This document shows positions 19,953-28,175 of a stretch of 52,618 nt of DNA, piece by piece (position 1 is the first letter of the stretch; every line of letters starts with the position of its first letter). Origin of the DNA: an uncultured Pirellulaceae bacterium (lineage in GTDB: Bacteria > Planctomycetota > Planctomycetia > Pirellulales > Pirellulaceae); contig CALFWR010000156.1 in assembly GCA_937928555.1 (NCBI GenBank), forward strand, positions 1 through 52,618, given 5' to 3'. Under the pieces are notes generated by a model. It was not told where the DNA came from, did no database searches, and saw only the letters and a list, made by a program, of their open reading frames with translations. The translations under genes and the position numbers were made by a program.

Positions 19953-21299
19953 ATGCCTTCTCAAATTTTGCCAGCTCTCGCGTTCGCATTGGCTTTGGTT
20001 ACAACCTCCCTGGCCAGCGGGCAAAACGTGCCTCAGTTTCGCGGCGAAGGCGGTTTGGGTGTCGCGGCCTCCGCTGCCGAAATCTCCCCTGGCTGGTCGC
20101 AAGATGCGGCGCTGCAGTGGCAAGCCGATGTCGAAGGTTCCGGATGGTCGCAGCCGGTGATCTGGAACGGAAAAGTTTTCCTGACCACAGCGATCACAGC
20201 CAACGGATCCAAGCCAGCAGACATGGCCAACGGGGCCCGCAATCCGGCGAGCATGGGCATGGGAACCAAACGACCGGACTACAACGTCGAATGGAAGCTG
20301 GTTTGTCTGGACGCGGATTCGGGCAAGGCTCTGTGGTCCAAACCGATCGTGACGGCTCAGCCAAAGTTCGGCATCCATCCGTCGAACTCTTACGCCACCG
20401 AAACACCAGCCGTCGACAAGGACGGAGTCTACGCCTACTTCGGCAGTCCGGGAATCGTGGTCGGCTTCGATCACGATGGTAATGAACTTTGGAAAAAAGA
20501 CGTCGGCTCTTTCAAAACCGGAAACGATTTTGGCACAGGAAGCTCGCTGGCGATCAACGACGGTCACATCTACGTTCAGGTTTTGACCGAGGAGTCTTCT
20601 GACATTCACTGCCTTGCGACCAGAGACGGCGAGACGGTCTGGAAAAAGGAGCGGACGCCGAGCCACAAGACTTCCTGGAGCACGCCCTTTGTCTGGAAAA
20701 ATTCTACGCGTACTGAACTGATCGTTTCCGGCGGCACTGAAGTCAACAGCTATGACCCGGCAACCGGTGAGTCGCTGTGGTCGTTAAGCAAAGTAAAAAC
20801 CGCGACGGCCTGTTCCATCTTTGGAGACCAAAACCACATCTATTTTGGCGGCAGCGACCCGATGTCCAAGGGGCCGTTGTTCGCAGTGGGCGTCGGGGGC
20901 GAAGGCGACATTGAACCAAAGCGTCCCAACCAGTCGTTTGAGACCTGTGCCTGGCGCGTCCCCCGCAGCGGTCCCGGGATGTCGACACCGGTTTCCAACG
21001 GGGAGTATGTTTTTCAGGTCGACCGTTCGATCGCGAAGTTAACATCGGCCAAGGACGGAACCGAGATTTACAAAACCCGCATCGAGGGAATGGGTTTGAT
21101 CGTGGGCTGCGCGACGGTCATCGGCGACGAAGTTTTTCTTGTCGACGAAAAAGGCACCATGGCCGCCGTGAAGCTCGGCAACACGTTCGCACTGCGAAAG
21201 CTTGGCTCCATCAACGAAGTCGTCTGGTCCACGCCCGCGATAACCGACAACGCAATTTACCTTCGCAGCGTCAACGGGCTGTTCAAATTTAAGCTGTAA
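19953..21299 (+). CDS. Secreted PQQ-type beta-propeller protein (second copy)
   Basis: ATG 19953 (448 residues; ATG 19941 is equally possible) opens on a signal peptide, MPSQILPALAFALALVTTSL, ending near ASGQ. A longer frame from 19752 translates repeat DNA and is rejected. The mature protein begins VPQFRGEGGLGVAA and then shows propeller blades such as LQWQADVEGSGWSQPVIWNG, 'CLDADSGKALWSKPI', 'GFDHDGNELWKKDV' and 'SYDPATGESLWSL', with the A.D..TG..LW core of PQQ/YVTN repeats. It is a distant paralogue of the protein at 13022. Like that protein it is exported and its biochemical role is unknown. Confidence 0.87.
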   Translation: MPSQILPALAFALALVTTSLASGQNVPQFRGEGGLGVAASAAEISPGWSQDAALQWQADVEGSGWSQPVIWNGKVFLTTAITANGSKPADMANGARNPASMGMGTKRPDYNVEWKLVCLDADSGKALWSKPIVTAQPKFGIHPSNSYATETPAVDKDGVYAYFGSPGIVVGFDHDGNELWKKDVGSFKTGNDFGTGSSLAINDGHIYVQVLTEESSDIHCLATRDGETVWKKERTPSHKTSWSTPFVWKNSTRTELIVSGGTEVNSYDPATGESLWSLSKVKTATACSIFGDQNHIYFGGSDPMSKGPLFAVGVGGEGDIEPKRPNQSFETCAWRVPRSGPGMSTPVSNGEYVFQVDRSIAKLTSAKDGTEIYKTRIEGMGLIVGCATVIGDEVFLVDEKGTMAAVKLGNTFALRKLGSINEVVWSTPAITDNAIYLRSVNGLFKFKL

Positions 21300-21320
21300 C
21301 CAACATGCAATCCGCCCCGG

Positions 21321-21674
21321 TTAGAGTGGCGTTTCGCCAAGGACTTCTTCGAGCAAAGCCACAAACTGCTCGGAGCTGAAATCCATTTTGGCAGACGCCG
21401 TTGCGCACAACCGCTTTTCCAGATCGTTCAGTTCACCATCTGCCGCCATCAGCTTGATCATTTCCTTCATCAGCTTCTGTCGATCATCAGCGTCAGTGGG
21501 AAGCTTGACTTGGATGATGCCATCGCGAATCCCTTTGAGCCCAGCCTCGAACTCTTCGCTGGGGATGTTGTGCCGGTTAGCGACGTCAATCAGGTAGTCA
21601 ATTTCTTCGTCGGTGAACTTTTGATCGACTGCTGCGAGGTTGATCAGATTATGAAAAAGTTGAACGGGATCCAT
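21321..21674 (-). CDS. TerB-like (tellurite-resistance TerB fold) protein
   Basis: The 117-residue all-helical protein fits the TerB-like family. Two similar acidic stretches, 'AAVDQKFTDEEIDYLIDVANRHNI' (residues about 14-37) and 'MAADGELNDLEKRLCATAS' (about 74-92), have the 'xDG.....E...l' pattern of this fold. TerB-like proteins associate with membrane or stress complexes; metal binding by the acidic loops has been proposed for the family. It converges with the beta-propeller gene, 21 bp apart, and has no partner of the ter cluster nearby, so resistance to tellurite should not be assumed. Confidence 0.75.
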   Translation of the reverse strand: MDPVQLFHNLINLAAVDQKFTDEEIDYLIDVANRHNIPSEEFEAGLKGIRDGIIQVKLPTDADDRQKLMKEMIKLMAADGELNDLEKRLCATASAKMDFSSEQFVALLEEVLGETPL

Positions 21675-21806
21675 GAGCTTTTTGCCTTCGACTTTCTTAA
21701 CGGAGGCAGCAGCTTACCCTCTAATGTCGAGTTGGTTAAGCAGAAACCGGTCGGGTGTCAGGAAAATTCAACCGGCAACCAACAAGCCAAACGCGGCATT
21801 AGCGGG

Positions 21807-22043
21807 TCAAACTTCAATCTCGTGAAGGGCATCCAGCAAAGCCTTGTACTCCTCGCTGCAACAGGGGCATTGTTCGAGATGCCGCTGAATCAGTTGCATG
21901 CCCTCTGAAAGTTCACGACCATCGAGAGCTTTTTCGGCATATTCACCGATTTGGCCAAAGCACTCGTCGCAGGAGAGTTCGTCCGTCTGGCTGGTGGCGA
22001 TCAGGCCAACGAGTGTCTGAATTTGTTCTTTGGATAGTGCCAT
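21807..22043 (-). CDS. Soluble zinc-finger anti-sigma factor (copy 1)
   Basis: The 78-residue protein contains H55-x3-C59-x2-C62 (RHLEQCPCC), the zf-HC2 motif of zinc anti-sigma factors, and a further C25/C28 pair (CDECFG) near the N-terminus. There is no membrane segment. It follows the ECF sigma gene by 9 bp; its ribosome site (AGGAGA) overlaps the sigma stop codon, so translation is probably coupled. It should sequester that sigma factor, possibly releasing it on oxidation of the zinc cysteines (family inference). A close paralogue lies at 25259-25504. Confidence 0.82.
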   Translation of the reverse strand: MALSKEQIQTLVGLIATSQTDELSCDECFGQIGEYAEKALDGRELSEGMQLIQRHLEQCPCCSEEYKALLDALHEIEV

Positions 22044-22052
22044 GCTGCTCTC

Positions 22053-22652
22053 CTAGGCGAAAACGGCTGTGATGTCTTCTGCCTTGTATCCGGCTTGCTC
22101 AAATCCGTGCCGAAGTTTCACCCGAGCGTCATGCACGAGTTTGTAAACCGCGTTCCGATTGCTGCCCGTTTTCTCTGCAAATATCTCCACAGGCATTCCG
22201 TGCAATAAAGCATGAACAGCGTCTCGTTGCTTGTCAGTCAAAGTTGTTTCCACAAGTTCACGAAGCTTGACCAGCAGATCACTTTTTTCCAAATCATCAT
22301 TCGAAGCTTCGACCGCAGCAGGCTCAAATCGCATCCCATCACCCAGTAAGCTTTCTATTGATATGTCCTTGAAGTGTCTGCGTCGCATTTCGCTCATTCC
22401 TGAACGCACCGCAATCGTCATCGCCCAGGTCGTGAATTTGCTGCGGCCTTCAAAGGTATCGAGCTTGCCGAGGATTCGGATCAGCGCGTCCTGTACGACG
22501 TCGTCCGCCTGAACCCGGTTGGCATAGCGATTTCTCAAAGACTTGGACAAGCCGCTCATGAGCACTTCCCTCAGTTCGGAAATTGCTCGCTCCTTGACTT
22601 CGCCTGTTGAATTCAGCCGCTCGACCCAATCGTCTTTTTCAAACAATGACAT
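22053..22652 (-). CDS. ECF sigma factor (copy 1 of a duplicated pair)
   Basis: The 199-residue protein has region 2 as NRVQADDVVQDALIRILGKL, then FEGRSKFTTWAMTIAVRSGM and SEMRRRHFKD (residues about 45-95). Region 4 reads LTDKQRDAVHALLHGMPVEI followed by FAEKTGSNRNAVYKLVHDAR (about 140-180). The HTH 'GSNRNAVYKLVHDARVKL' should read the -35 element. It is about three-quarters identical over its full length to the product at 25514-26113 and is likewise followed by a zinc anti-sigma gene. The two pairs arose by duplication. Confidence 0.88.
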   Translation of the reverse strand: MSLFEKDDWVERLNSTGEVKERAISELREVLMSGLSKSLRNRYANRVQADDVVQDALIRILGKLDTFEGRSKFTTWAMTIAVRSGMSEMRRRHFKDISIESLLGDGMRFEPAAVEASNDDLEKSDLLVKLRELVETTLTDKQRDAVHALLHGMPVEIFAEKTGSNRNAVYKLVHDARVKLRHGFEQAGYKAEDITAVFA

Positions 22653-23084
22653 GTTTTTTACCCAGAAAGCTCATTCTCAACCCTGACACATAGAAGCAGC
22701 TGATTCTCGACTGACATATTCAGTCGTTATCCCTACCGCTCGGGGGCTTGGTTGTTCGAATTTTACTTTCGGGGGTCTCCATTGGACGTATGTGTGTAAA
22801 ACGTCTTACCCCCCAAGGTCAGGAAAATTCGCGATCAAGCCATTCAGTGGCTCAAGAACGAATTAAATCGCTCCGTCATTTCCGCATCACTGAGGTCAAT
22901 TACAGGAAGGCATGCGGAGCATTTTTGTCGGAAAATCGCCAAAACTTGGGTTTTGTTGAGGCGCGGCGAAGTACGTGATTGTGGCTTCCAGCCGCAGACG
23001 ACTGGAAAAGGAAAAATTACGACCGGACTGGCCTCACCGGCGCCGCCTGACTCCGTTTTCTCCGCCTAGAGAGGCCCAAAAAGA
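22653..23084. other. Intergenic region, nothing recognised
   Basis: No gene or repeat is evident in about 430 bases. It must contain the promoter of the sigma/anti-sigma pair transcribed away to the left. Short frames here have no domain. Confidence 0.4.
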
Positions 23085-23909
23085 CTATTCGTTGCGCCAA
23101 AAGTCTAGCTGTTTGCGAAGAGTGCTTAATGGTGTCAGATTTAATGAGCGCTCGAATTCATCCAGTGAGATCAAATCGCCAAGTTTTGTTCGTTGATCTT
23201 TGCTGAGAGCCATTTTGGTTGCCGCAAGCGCTTCCTGCCTCTTCTTTGCGGCAAACTCAATAATCTCATCCGAAATTCGCTGGCAGGCTGCCTCCATCCG
23301 ATTTCGCTGACCATCCGTAAGTTCAATTTCATCTCCAATCTCAGTTCTCAGTAGAACTTTTGCGAGCCCAAATTCGGTATCGCCCCAGCGTTTGAATTTT
23401 TCAACTTGCTGAGGTTCCAAAATTGAATTGATCTCTCGGAAGAATCGAACCAAAATCTCAACCTTAGCTACCTTAATCGAATCCATGTCGGACATTTTTT
23501 CACAAACGAAACTGATATTTGAATCGTACGTTTCCAACGCTGATTCAAGATTCAGAAGTTGTTCGGGCAAGAATCCATGTTTCAAAAGCAATTCTTGCCT
23601 GCTTAACATCGACTCAACCATCGAAACTGCGTCTGATAATTTGATAGAGATATTTCGTCTCGATCTCTCTCGCAGTTTAGTAAGTTCCTGCATTTCGATT
23701 CTTCTGAAGTCCTGAGGAGACGGCATGAAGTCCTCATTACCAGCCTGAAAATACTCAATGACTGGCTCCCCCCGCAACCCGATGCTTTTTCTAATTGCGG
23801 TCCCGTCCTCCGAAATTATTTCAGCCTGCTGCGCACGAACCTCGATGGACGCCAAACATGCCAATGAGAAAACAATGAGGGATAATTTGAGCTTAAGCAT
23901 AGATATCAC
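23085..23909 (-). CDS. Secreted helical protein, function unknown
   Basis: The protein has 274 residues, or 271 if the ATG at 23900 is used. It opens with a signal peptide (MLKLKLSLIVFSLACLASIEV, broken by ..RAQQ). The mature part is mostly alpha-helical and charged. It contains LTDGQRNRMEAACQRI near residue 200 and LSKDQRTKLGDLI near 235, resembling the 'LTxxQ' motifs of Spy/CpxP-like periplasmic proteins, but the similarity is weak. It lies between two sigma/anti-sigma pairs and beside a broken secreted-protein gene. I do not recognise a specific family. Confidence 0.7.
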   Translation of the reverse strand: MISMLKLKLSLIVFSLACLASIEVRAQQAEIISEDGTAIRKSIGLRGEPVIEYFQAGNEDFMPSPQDFRRIEMQELTKLRERSRRNISIKLSDAVSMVESMLSRQELLLKHGFLPEQLLNLESALETYDSNISFVCEKMSDMDSIKVAKVEILVRFFREINSILEPQQVEKFKRWGDTEFGLAKVLLRTEIGDEIELTDGQRNRMEAACQRISDEIIEFAAKKRQEALAATKMALSKDQRTKLGDLISLDEFERSLNLTPLSTLRKQLDFWRNE

Positions 23910-23933
23910 CTTTTGGTTTTTATCTTCAGTTAA

Positions 23934-24567
23934 TTAGGGACGTCGCCCAATAGGTACCATTTTAACTTCGGGGTCGATTTTGCCGTCTCCGTTGCAATCT
24001 CCCCGCCGAACAGAAAAATTGTTCAAATATCGGACCCTAACAGGATTTTCTCCGGCCTCCCCTGCTTCGTTTGGCTCTGAAATAGTAATATCCTGCGTCA
24101 CTAAATAATGGTCTACAGGCAACCGTTGCCTCAACTCAACGGACAGGACCTTATCCTTGTGACTAAGATTGCCGTTGACGATATCATCACCGGTGTACGA
24201 GACTACAACGTCACCATCGCTGCGAGACGCATAGACAACCCATTGACCATGCATCACCGTAACTGATACGACCCTGCCTTTATCATCATACGATGGCTGC
24301 TGCACCACAACGGTTTCATCCCACCGCCAGCCAAACCCGCAGAAGCATGTCTGCACGCACCATCTTGCCCGACTGATTATTAATCGTCACACTTCCGACA
24401 GCATCGACATCACTGCAATTGACCTGCGTTGCTCCGTTAAAAGGCCTAAGAACCCGGTCGCTAATTGTTACATTCGCGTAACGATCGCCCTCGTCTCCGA
24501 GCCCGGTTTAAGCTTGAGTGCAAGTGCCAGCAACTAAGAGTAACAGCAAAGAGGCCAAAGTTTTCAT
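23934..24567 (-). pseudogene. Broken secreted-protein gene (stop codon plus frameshift)
   Basis: From ATG 24567 a typical signal peptide is encoded (MKTLASLLLLLVAGTCTQA), but the next codon is TAA (24510-24508). Reading on in the same frame gives sensible sequence (TGLGDEGDRYANVTISDRVL and on to VRAD) as far as TGA 24318-24316. The continuation is in another frame, open from about 24356 to 23934 (TVVVQQPSYDDKGRVVSVTV onward), and ends in a calcium-loop motif GDCNGDGKIDPE. A signal peptide, a central part and a dockerin-like tail that only join after repairing one stop and one frameshift point to a decayed gene. A sequencing error could explain the frameshift but not easily both defects. Confidence 0.6.
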
Positions 24568-24758
24568 GTGTCGCTTTCAACTTGCAAATTTGTCAATCCA
24601 CATCAATAAATTCGTTGTAGCTGTTCTGCCATGCTCAAGCAAGGGGGCTGTAGTCGCTTTTGGGATTCGGAGGTGCATCACCCACTTTGCAAGCGTCCTC
24701 TGATTGTTGCGGCATTGCTATCAGAAATTGAGTATGCTTCTTTTCGGATGGGTGTAGT

Positions 24759-24788
24759 CTTGCTGGGACTTGCTGGGACTTGCTGGGA
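24759..24788. repeat. Short tandem repeat, 3 x 10 bp (CTTGCTGGGA)
   Basis: Three perfect copies of CTTGCTGGGA lie head to tail in the gap between the broken gene and MITE copy C. They are not in a gene. Polymerase slippage could change the copy number. Confidence 0.7.
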
Positions 24789-24964
24789 CGCAAAAAAGGC
24801 GATGATTTGACTACGTTTCTTTCAGCAAACAAGCTTGAGCAACTCAATGGTAAGAATAGGCGTGGGAAACACCAAACAACGTGAGAAACAGCCTGACGCT
24901 AGCGTTTCCGCGGTGGTACTTCTCGTCACTTCCGATACCAAAGATCGTCCAAGCATGCACTGAA

Positions 24965-25151
24965 CCCGGATTATTCACGACGGCGGGCGTTAATTCTACG
25001 TCTGGCCAACAGGAGCAAAGGAAAAGCTGAAATTCAACAAGAAATGTAAATCATCGGGTAGATGAAAACCACAGCGTTCGTTTCATCGCATCAGAGCCGC
25101 GGATCACTGTCGGAACTGATTCTGACGCCCACGCCTCGTGAATAATCCGGG
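24965..25151 (+). mobile_element. MITE copy C (187 bp)
   Basis: Terminal repeats and core match copies A, B and E closely. The flanks (CTGAA on the left, AGAAA on the right) are not an exact duplication, so this copy is older, recombined, or its target site has drifted. It lies in the 700-bp gap upstream of the broken gene; the remainder of that gap holds no recognised gene. Confidence 0.8.
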
Positions 25152-25258
25152 AGAAAAAGGGGGCGGGTCAAAAAGCCCCGTCCGAAAATGTGAAACGTTT
25201 CATGCTGCAAGTTTGAGCCGGAAGACCGGCGAGAAGCTTGGTATTCTCACTCAGAAGT

Positions 25259-25504
25259 TCACACCTGTTCTACATTGATTTCCTGAAGGGCCTCGATGAG
25301 GGCTTTGTATTCCTCGCTACAGCAGGGACATTGCTCGAGATGTCTCTGGATTAACTGCATCCCCTCGGAAAGCTCACGGCCCTCGAGTGACTTTTCCGCA
25401 AATTCACCAATACGCCCAAAACAGTCTTCACAGGAAAGGTCGTCTGACTCGGTGGCGGCAATCAGGCCGACAAGCGTCTGAATTTGTTGCTTGGAAAGTG
25501 ACAT
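25259..25504 (-). CDS. Soluble zinc-finger anti-sigma factor (copy 2)
   Basis: The 81-residue protein is a close paralogue of the product at 21807-22043. It keeps the same HxxxCxxC zinc motif (RHLEQCPCC), the N-terminal CEDCFG pair and the same 9-bp spacing to its sigma gene. Its start is preceded by a GGAG site that overlaps the sigma stop codon. It should inhibit the sigma factor at 25514-26113. The two anti-sigmas may cross-react, given how similar the two sigma factors are. Confidence 0.82.
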   Translation of the reverse strand: MSLSKQQIQTLVGLIAATESDDLSCEDCFGRIGEFAEKSLEGRELSEGMQLIQRHLEQCPCCSEEYKALIEALQEINVEQV

Positions 25505-25513
25505 ACTGGTCTC

Positions 25514-26113
25514 CTAGGCCAACACCGCACTGATGTCTTTGGCCTTGTAGCCTGCTTGCTCAAACCCTTGGCGAAGTTTTGCCCGGGCATCGTGCACAAG
25601 CTTGTAAACGGCATTGCGATTGCTTCCGGTCTTTTCCGCGAAAACCTCGACAGGCATCCCGTGCAACAAAGCGTGAACGGCGTCGCGTTGCTTGTCGGTC
25701 AGGGACGTTTCGACAAGCTCACGTAGCTTGGTCAACATGTCATCTCTTTCCGAGGGATCGCCCGAAGCCTCGTTCGCGGCGGGCTCAAATCGCATCCCGT
25801 CACCGAGCAAACTCTCCATCGACACATCCTTGAAATGCCTGCGACGCATTTCGCTCATCGCCGTTCTAACCGCAATCGTCATCGCCCAAGTCGTGAACTT
25901 GCTACGCCCTTCAAAGGTATGCAACTTGTCAAGAATTTTGATCAGCGCGTCCTGAACCACGTCGTCCGCTTGAACCCGATTGTCGTATCGATTGCGGCAC
26001 GTCGACGCCAAGCCGCGAACCAGGATGACCCGCAGCTCAGTCACCGCCTGATCCCTGACTTCACCCGACGCACTTAGGCGCTCGACCCAGTCGTCTTTCT
26101 CAACGGTTGCCAT
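25514..26113 (-). CDS. ECF sigma factor (copy 2 of a duplicated pair)
   Basis: The 199-residue protein has the same length as copy 1 and the same region-2 and region-4 motifs (RVQADDVVQDALIKILDKL, KFTTWAMTIAVRTAMSEMRR, GSNRNAVYKLVHDARAKLR). The region-4 helix-turn-helix is almost unchanged between copies, so both probably recognise the same -35 element. Differences cluster near residues 1-45 and 110-125, where anti-sigma contact or regulation could diverge. ATG 26113 follows a GGAAAG site. Confidence 0.88.
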   Translation of the reverse strand: MATVEKDDWVERLSASGEVRDQAVTELRVILVRGLASTCRNRYDNRVQADDVVQDALIKILDKLHTFEGRSKFTTWAMTIAVRTAMSEMRRRHFKDVSMESLLGDGMRFEPAANEASGDPSERDDMLTKLRELVETSLTDKQRDAVHALLHGMPVEVFAEKTGSNRNAVYKLVHDARAKLRQGFEQAGYKAKDISAVLA

Positions 26114-26465
26114 ATCTTTCCTCTTCCCTCGAAAGTCATACTCGCCGCCTCCAGTCCCGAAACCGCGAATTGAGACTCAATCTAGCAGTTGTTGGACGCA
26201 TCGGACAGCAACAGTCCAGAAAAGGAATCAATCGCATCGAGAAACCCGGAAAATACCGATCAATCGCTGGAGACACATGGGCCAATTCCGGTCTTACCCC
26301 GCATTTTTCGAAAATCACGATCCGATTGCAAACGCCCCGAACGGTCAAAAAAGCAACAACAACAAGCCAGAATCAAGTCTTTTTGCAGTAAGGCCTTACA
26401 GATTGCCGAGTCAAGTAGGCATGCCTACCACCGTATATCCTCTCACTTCCTTCAGCGGAGCCAGC

Positions 26466-26828
26466 ATGCTTGACTTCTTCGCCCAGCCGATGTCCAGCGG
26501 AACTCTCATCGTGAAAGCGAGCGGCCAACTGTCGGAAGCCAATCGGGACTACTTTTTTGAATCCATCGGGCAGTTCATCAACTCCGGTTTTCACCACATC
26601 ATCATCGATTGTCAGCGACTGGGCCATTTAAGCAGCGGGGGCCTGACGCACCTGCTTCACGCCCGCAAGAGAGCCGCCAAAGCCGGAGCAAAAGTTTACC
26701 TGACGCATCTGAACTCCAACCTGGCCGAGGTTCTGGAATTGACAAAGCTGGGCCGCATCCTGGCGGTGTTTCCTACCAACGAAGACGCCATCAAACGCAT
26801 CGAAACCCAGCTGGCATGTGTCGGCTGA
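26466..26828 (+). CDS. STAS-domain protein (anti-sigma-factor-antagonist type)
   Basis: ATG 26466 (120 residues) has a GCGGAG site 6 nt upstream; ATG 26421 in the same frame is an alternative. The protein is a single STAS domain: TLIVKASGQLSEANRDYFFE, then FHHIIIDCQRLGHLSSGGLT with the serine pair in the usual phospho-acceptor position, then VYLTHLNSNLAEVLELTKLG (residues about 15-105). SpoIIAA-like STAS proteins bind anti-sigma kinases and free the sigma factor when dephosphorylated. No kinase of that type is adjacent. It is divergent from the copy-2 sigma operon, which hints at a shared control role. Confidence 0.82.
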   Translation: MLDFFAQPMSSGTLIVKASGQLSEANRDYFFESIGQFINSGFHHIIIDCQRLGHLSSGGLTHLLHARKRAAKAGAKVYLTHLNSNLAEVLELTKLGRILAVFPTNEDAIKRIETQLACVG

Positions 26829-27199
26829 GTTACCCCAACGGCAAGCGGCAGTTCGTCGCCAGTGGGTAAAGGAAATTAACGGCAACGAGAAATTAACGGC
26901 ACCGTTGGGTTTGGGATTTTAGCACCTCGATGCCCACACATCCGCCGTCGATTGATTCGCTCGGCGACACAATTGGTTGCCCCAACGCAGCGGCCAGCAG
27001 AAGCCCGCGATTGGTAAAAAACGCGTCCCGCTTTGCCTCTCCGATACGGGTTCTGCAATAATGGTAAAGGCCGGTTCGGTGCACTTACCTAAAAACGCAA
27101 ACACGACCGGTCACCGCTGACCAAAGCAACCCGCACTCGTCGCGCGTCAGCCTGTCAATCGCTCGTTGCCCTGTCCGCCAAAATCAGAAAGATGAACCC
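26829..27199. other. Intergenic region, little recognised
   Basis: No gene is supported in 370 bases; minus-strand frames here share no domain. The string GAAATTAACGGCA occurs twice, near 26872 and 26890. Confidence 0.4.
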
Positions 27200-28018
27200 A
27201 TGACGCCGCCGGACGCCCGCCAGCTTTTTCTTTGTGCTGTCGGCCGCAGCGGGACGACTATCTTTCGCACCAGCCTCGGGAAGCACCCCCAGATTTACTA
27301 CAACGGCCTCGAAAACAATATCGTGCAGGACGTTGCAGAAGTTGGCTTGAGAAACTGCACCATGTCTTCCCGCAAAAAGCAAATGGCAGTCAGCCAGGAC
27401 GGCTACAACGCGACCTTTCGCAAACTGATTGACTCGCTGGTCTGGCCGGACACCGAGATGGTGTCGCGTCCGGTTCACCTCGCGGCCATCAATCCGCTGT
27501 CCGACCAACTGGGTTTTCTACAGCAGATCTATCCGCAAGCCAAATTCGTATCCCTGGTGCGCAATGGCATCGAAGTCGTCTCCTCCCGGATGCGATATGC
27601 TTCTTTCGCAGAATCGGATTTTGAAGCCCAGTGTCGGGTCTGGATTCGTGGCGAAAAAGTCTGCCAATGGGGCGAGCAGAACAGGGATTCACATCGTGTC
27701 TTTCGCCACGAATGGTTCTACCAGCCGGAGCGGCTCGAAGCGGAACTGGCGGGGCTTTTCGCATGGGCCAACCTGCCTTCTTCCCCCGCCCCGGCCGAGC
27801 ATATGTTGACCACGCTTTGTCATCCCACCGAATCGGACCAACAAATCGCGAGGCGAGAGTTCTCGCGGACCTCGATTGAGCAACGCCGGGCTTATTTTCA
27901 GGCCAAACGCGAACGCTGGAAGGACTGGAACCGGGACCAGCGCGACACATTTTGCGAAATCTGCGGGCCCTTCATGAAGCACCTCGGATACGAGATTCCC
28001 TGGTCCCAGGCGGAATAA
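27200..28018 (+). CDS. Sulfotransferase-family protein
   Basis: The 272-residue protein has the 5'-phosphosulfate loop near the N-terminus (LFLCAVGRSGTTIFRTSLG, residues about 9-27) and the 3'-phosphate-binding part in 'KFVSLVRNGIEVVSSRMRYA' (about 115-134). These are the two PAPS-contact motifs of the Sulfotransfer_3-type family. It would move a sulfuryl group from PAPS to a hydroxyl acceptor, perhaps a polysaccharide or lipid; the acceptor is not predictable. The start at 27200 gives the complete PAPS loop. Planctomycetes encode many such proteins. Confidence 0.82.
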   Translation: MTPPDARQLFLCAVGRSGTTIFRTSLGKHPQIYYNGLENNIVQDVAEVGLRNCTMSSRKKQMAVSQDGYNATFRKLIDSLVWPDTEMVSRPVHLAAINPLSDQLGFLQQIYPQAKFVSLVRNGIEVVSSRMRYASFAESDFEAQCRVWIRGEKVCQWGEQNRDSHRVFRHEWFYQPERLEAELAGLFAWANLPSSPAPAEHMLTTLCHPTESDQQIARREFSRTSIEQRRAYFQAKRERWKDWNRDQRDTFCEICGPFMKHLGYEIPWSQAE

Positions 28019-28175
28019 TTCACAACCCTTGGGTTGTGGCTGCTGGTCGCGGGGTGCTCTGCCGATGCACTTGCCGCATCCACAATATGCGGTTTCTGCG
28101 CCTTGAACATGCGTGCGTTGGCCCAGTACCATACAGGGCGTTAACTCAGGCAAACCAAAAAACAACGAGTCAATC

